Shown here piece by piece: positions 63,071 to 64,000 of a DNA stretch of 64,000 bases (within the stretch, counting starts at the first letter, position 1; each line of letters starts with the position of its first letter). The DNA comes from Flavobacterium sp. K5-23 (GTDB taxonomy: Bacteria; Bacteroidota; Bacteroidia; Flavobacteriales; Flavobacteriaceae): positions 992,001-1,056,000 of the forward strand of contig NZ_CP056783.1 of NCBI RefSeq assembly GCF_023278045.1, read 5' to 3'. The notes below the pieces were generated by a model. It made no database searches and was not told the DNA's origin. It saw only the letters and a list, made by a program, of their open reading frames with translations. Both the position numbers and the translations under genes were made by a program.

Positions 63071-64000
63071 ATGAAAAAAATCATCATCCTTCAATTACTT
63101 TTTATTACTTTTTCTGCAGCGTATGCCCAAAACACTACTCCATGGGTAAAAGTGGAACGGAATAACGTTTTCCTTTCTGAAAAAAACGGGGGTGATTTTA
63201 AATCAGAGGATCAATTGTTTTATAGATTAAATATAGATGCTGTTAAAAAAACGCTATCGACTATTCATGGTAAAACCGTTTCTAAAAATGGAGTTGAACT
63301 TTCTATGCCTAACGGGGATGGTTTAATGGAGAAGTTTATGGTTTGGGAATCTTCTAATTTTGATCCAGAATTACAAGCTAAATATCCTGACATTAGGTCT
63401 TATAGGGGTATTGGTGTAACAGATTCCAAAGCCACTTTGAATTTCAGTTTGTCTCCAAAGGGTTTGCAAACTATGATTTTAAGAGCAGATTCAGCATCAG
63501 AATTTATAGAATCAGTTCCCGGCAAAGAATCAACTTATGTGCTTTTTACCTCCACTTCCAGAAATAAAGGGAGTTTGCCTTTTTCCTGTAAAACCGAAGA
63601 TGTTGTTCTAAATAGTCAATTGTTAAATAAAACTAGTAAAATATCCGCTAATAATCAGGTTTTTAAAACGTTGCGTTTGGCATTGTCTTGTACGGGTGAG
63701 TATACGGCCTACCATGGCGGGACCAAAGCATTGGCTTTAGCGGCGATGAGCGCTACAATGACACGGGTGAACGGGATATTCAATAAAGATTTAGCGGTAA
63801 AGTTGATTTTAATTGCAAAAAACACTGATTTAATATATGAAAATCCAGCTACAGACCCTTATTCTCCTGCTTCCGAGATGGTTGATTGGGGCTTACAACT
63901 TCAAAAGAATTTAACGGCAACTATTGGCAATGGCAATTATGATATAGGGCATTTATTCGGAGCTTCAGGCGGGGGTGGTAATGCAGGTTGCATTGGTTGT
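63071..64000 (+). CDS. Secreted reprolysin-like metalloprotease (partial, N-terminus)
   Basis: 310 codons are visible before the right window edge. Signal peptide MKKIIILQLLFITFSAAYA, then a propeptide-like domain (residues about 20-190, containing WESSNFDPELQAKYPDIRSY), then the start of an M12-type catalytic domain (LRLALSCTGEYTAYHGG, TMTRVNGIFNKDLAVKLILI). The zinc-binding HExxH lies beyond the edge. The visible start YDIGHLFGASGGGGNAGCIG fits flavobacterial reprolysin-family T9SS cargo, which usually ends in a type A sorting domain. Confidence 0.85.
   Translation, partial: MKKIIILQLLFITFSAAYAQNTTPWVKVERNNVFLSEKNGGDFKSEDQLFYRLNIDAVKKTLSTIHGKTVSKNGVELSMPNGDGLMEKFMVWESSNFDPELQAKYPDIRSYRGIGVTDSKATLNFSLSPKGLQTMILRADSASEFIESVPGKESTYVLFTSTSRNKGSLPFSCKTEDVVLNSQLLNKTSKISANNQVFKTLRLALSCTGEYTAYHGGTKALALAAMSATMTRVNGIFNKDLAVKLILIAKNTDLIYENPATDPYSPASEMVDWGLQLQKNLTATIGNGNYDIGHLFGASGGGGNAGCIGC

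Overview
The window is chromosomal DNA from a member of Bacteroidota, most likely Flavobacterium or a close relative. The evidence is AT-rich sequence, TAnnTTTG -7 promoter elements with TTTG near -33, almost no Shine-Dalgarno sites, type IX secretion (T9SS) C-terminal domains, a SusC-like TonB receptor, DUF4270, and a one-domain AtpC. I see no rRNA, tRNA, CRISPR array, IS element, integrase or prophage. Most genes are housekeeping, and the unusual material lies in gene fusions and in dense intergenic repeats.

Layout. 1-4.3 kb: a minus-strand operon encoding a GNAT-nitrilase fusion, a zinc-finger protein and an M28 peptidase cut by the window edge. 4.4-12 kb: ssb, a tiny Lys/Cys-rich ORF, ferritin, a CatA-like acetyltransferase, an OmpA porin, an EamA-HAD operon and metG. 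12-23.4 kb, mostly plus strand: a secreted beta-barrel protein, a small basic protein with a 200-bp tandem duplication behind it, a DMP19 protein, serS, a TPR protein, DUF4286, rsmA-mgtE (overlapping), proC, a 500-bp repeat island, a SerA-like/VOC fusion and a TM2 protein. 23.4-34 kb: an OlsF-like ornithine-lipid synthase, xth, an OmpA lipoprotein, an aldo/keto reductase, an AsmA-like/GT51 transglycosylase, two small cytosolic proteins and an esterase-radA pair.

34-45 kb: panC-panD diverges from a GT5-like half-protein, a DUF4270 lipoprotein and glmS; then come a TonB receptor and atpD-atpC. 45-53.5 kb: an XRE/DUF2975 pair, then bioF, a TraB/ECF-sigma/membrane-protein module, bioD, bioA, a ketoacyl synthase and recX. 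53.8-64 kb: two tandem T9SS-exported paralogues, bioB, a membrane protein, ribF, and the start of a secreted metalloprotease.

Pathways present: biotin synthesis from pimeloyl thioester onward (bioF, bioA, bioD, bioB) with a nearby ketoacyl synthase but no bioC/bioH here; the beta-alanine and pantoate branch of CoA synthesis (panD, panC); envelope precursor supply (glmS, GT51, OlsF); and several envelope and secretion proteins.

The best candidates for under-described biology are: quasi-repetitive phrases placed directly before start codons; a 214-bp nested palindrome; the SerA-VOC fusion; the AsmA-GT51 fusion; the TraB-sigma module inside the biotin cluster; and a GT5 half-enzyme without its substrate loop. 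I found no defence or mobile system. All function calls rest on reading motifs by eye; no searches were run.
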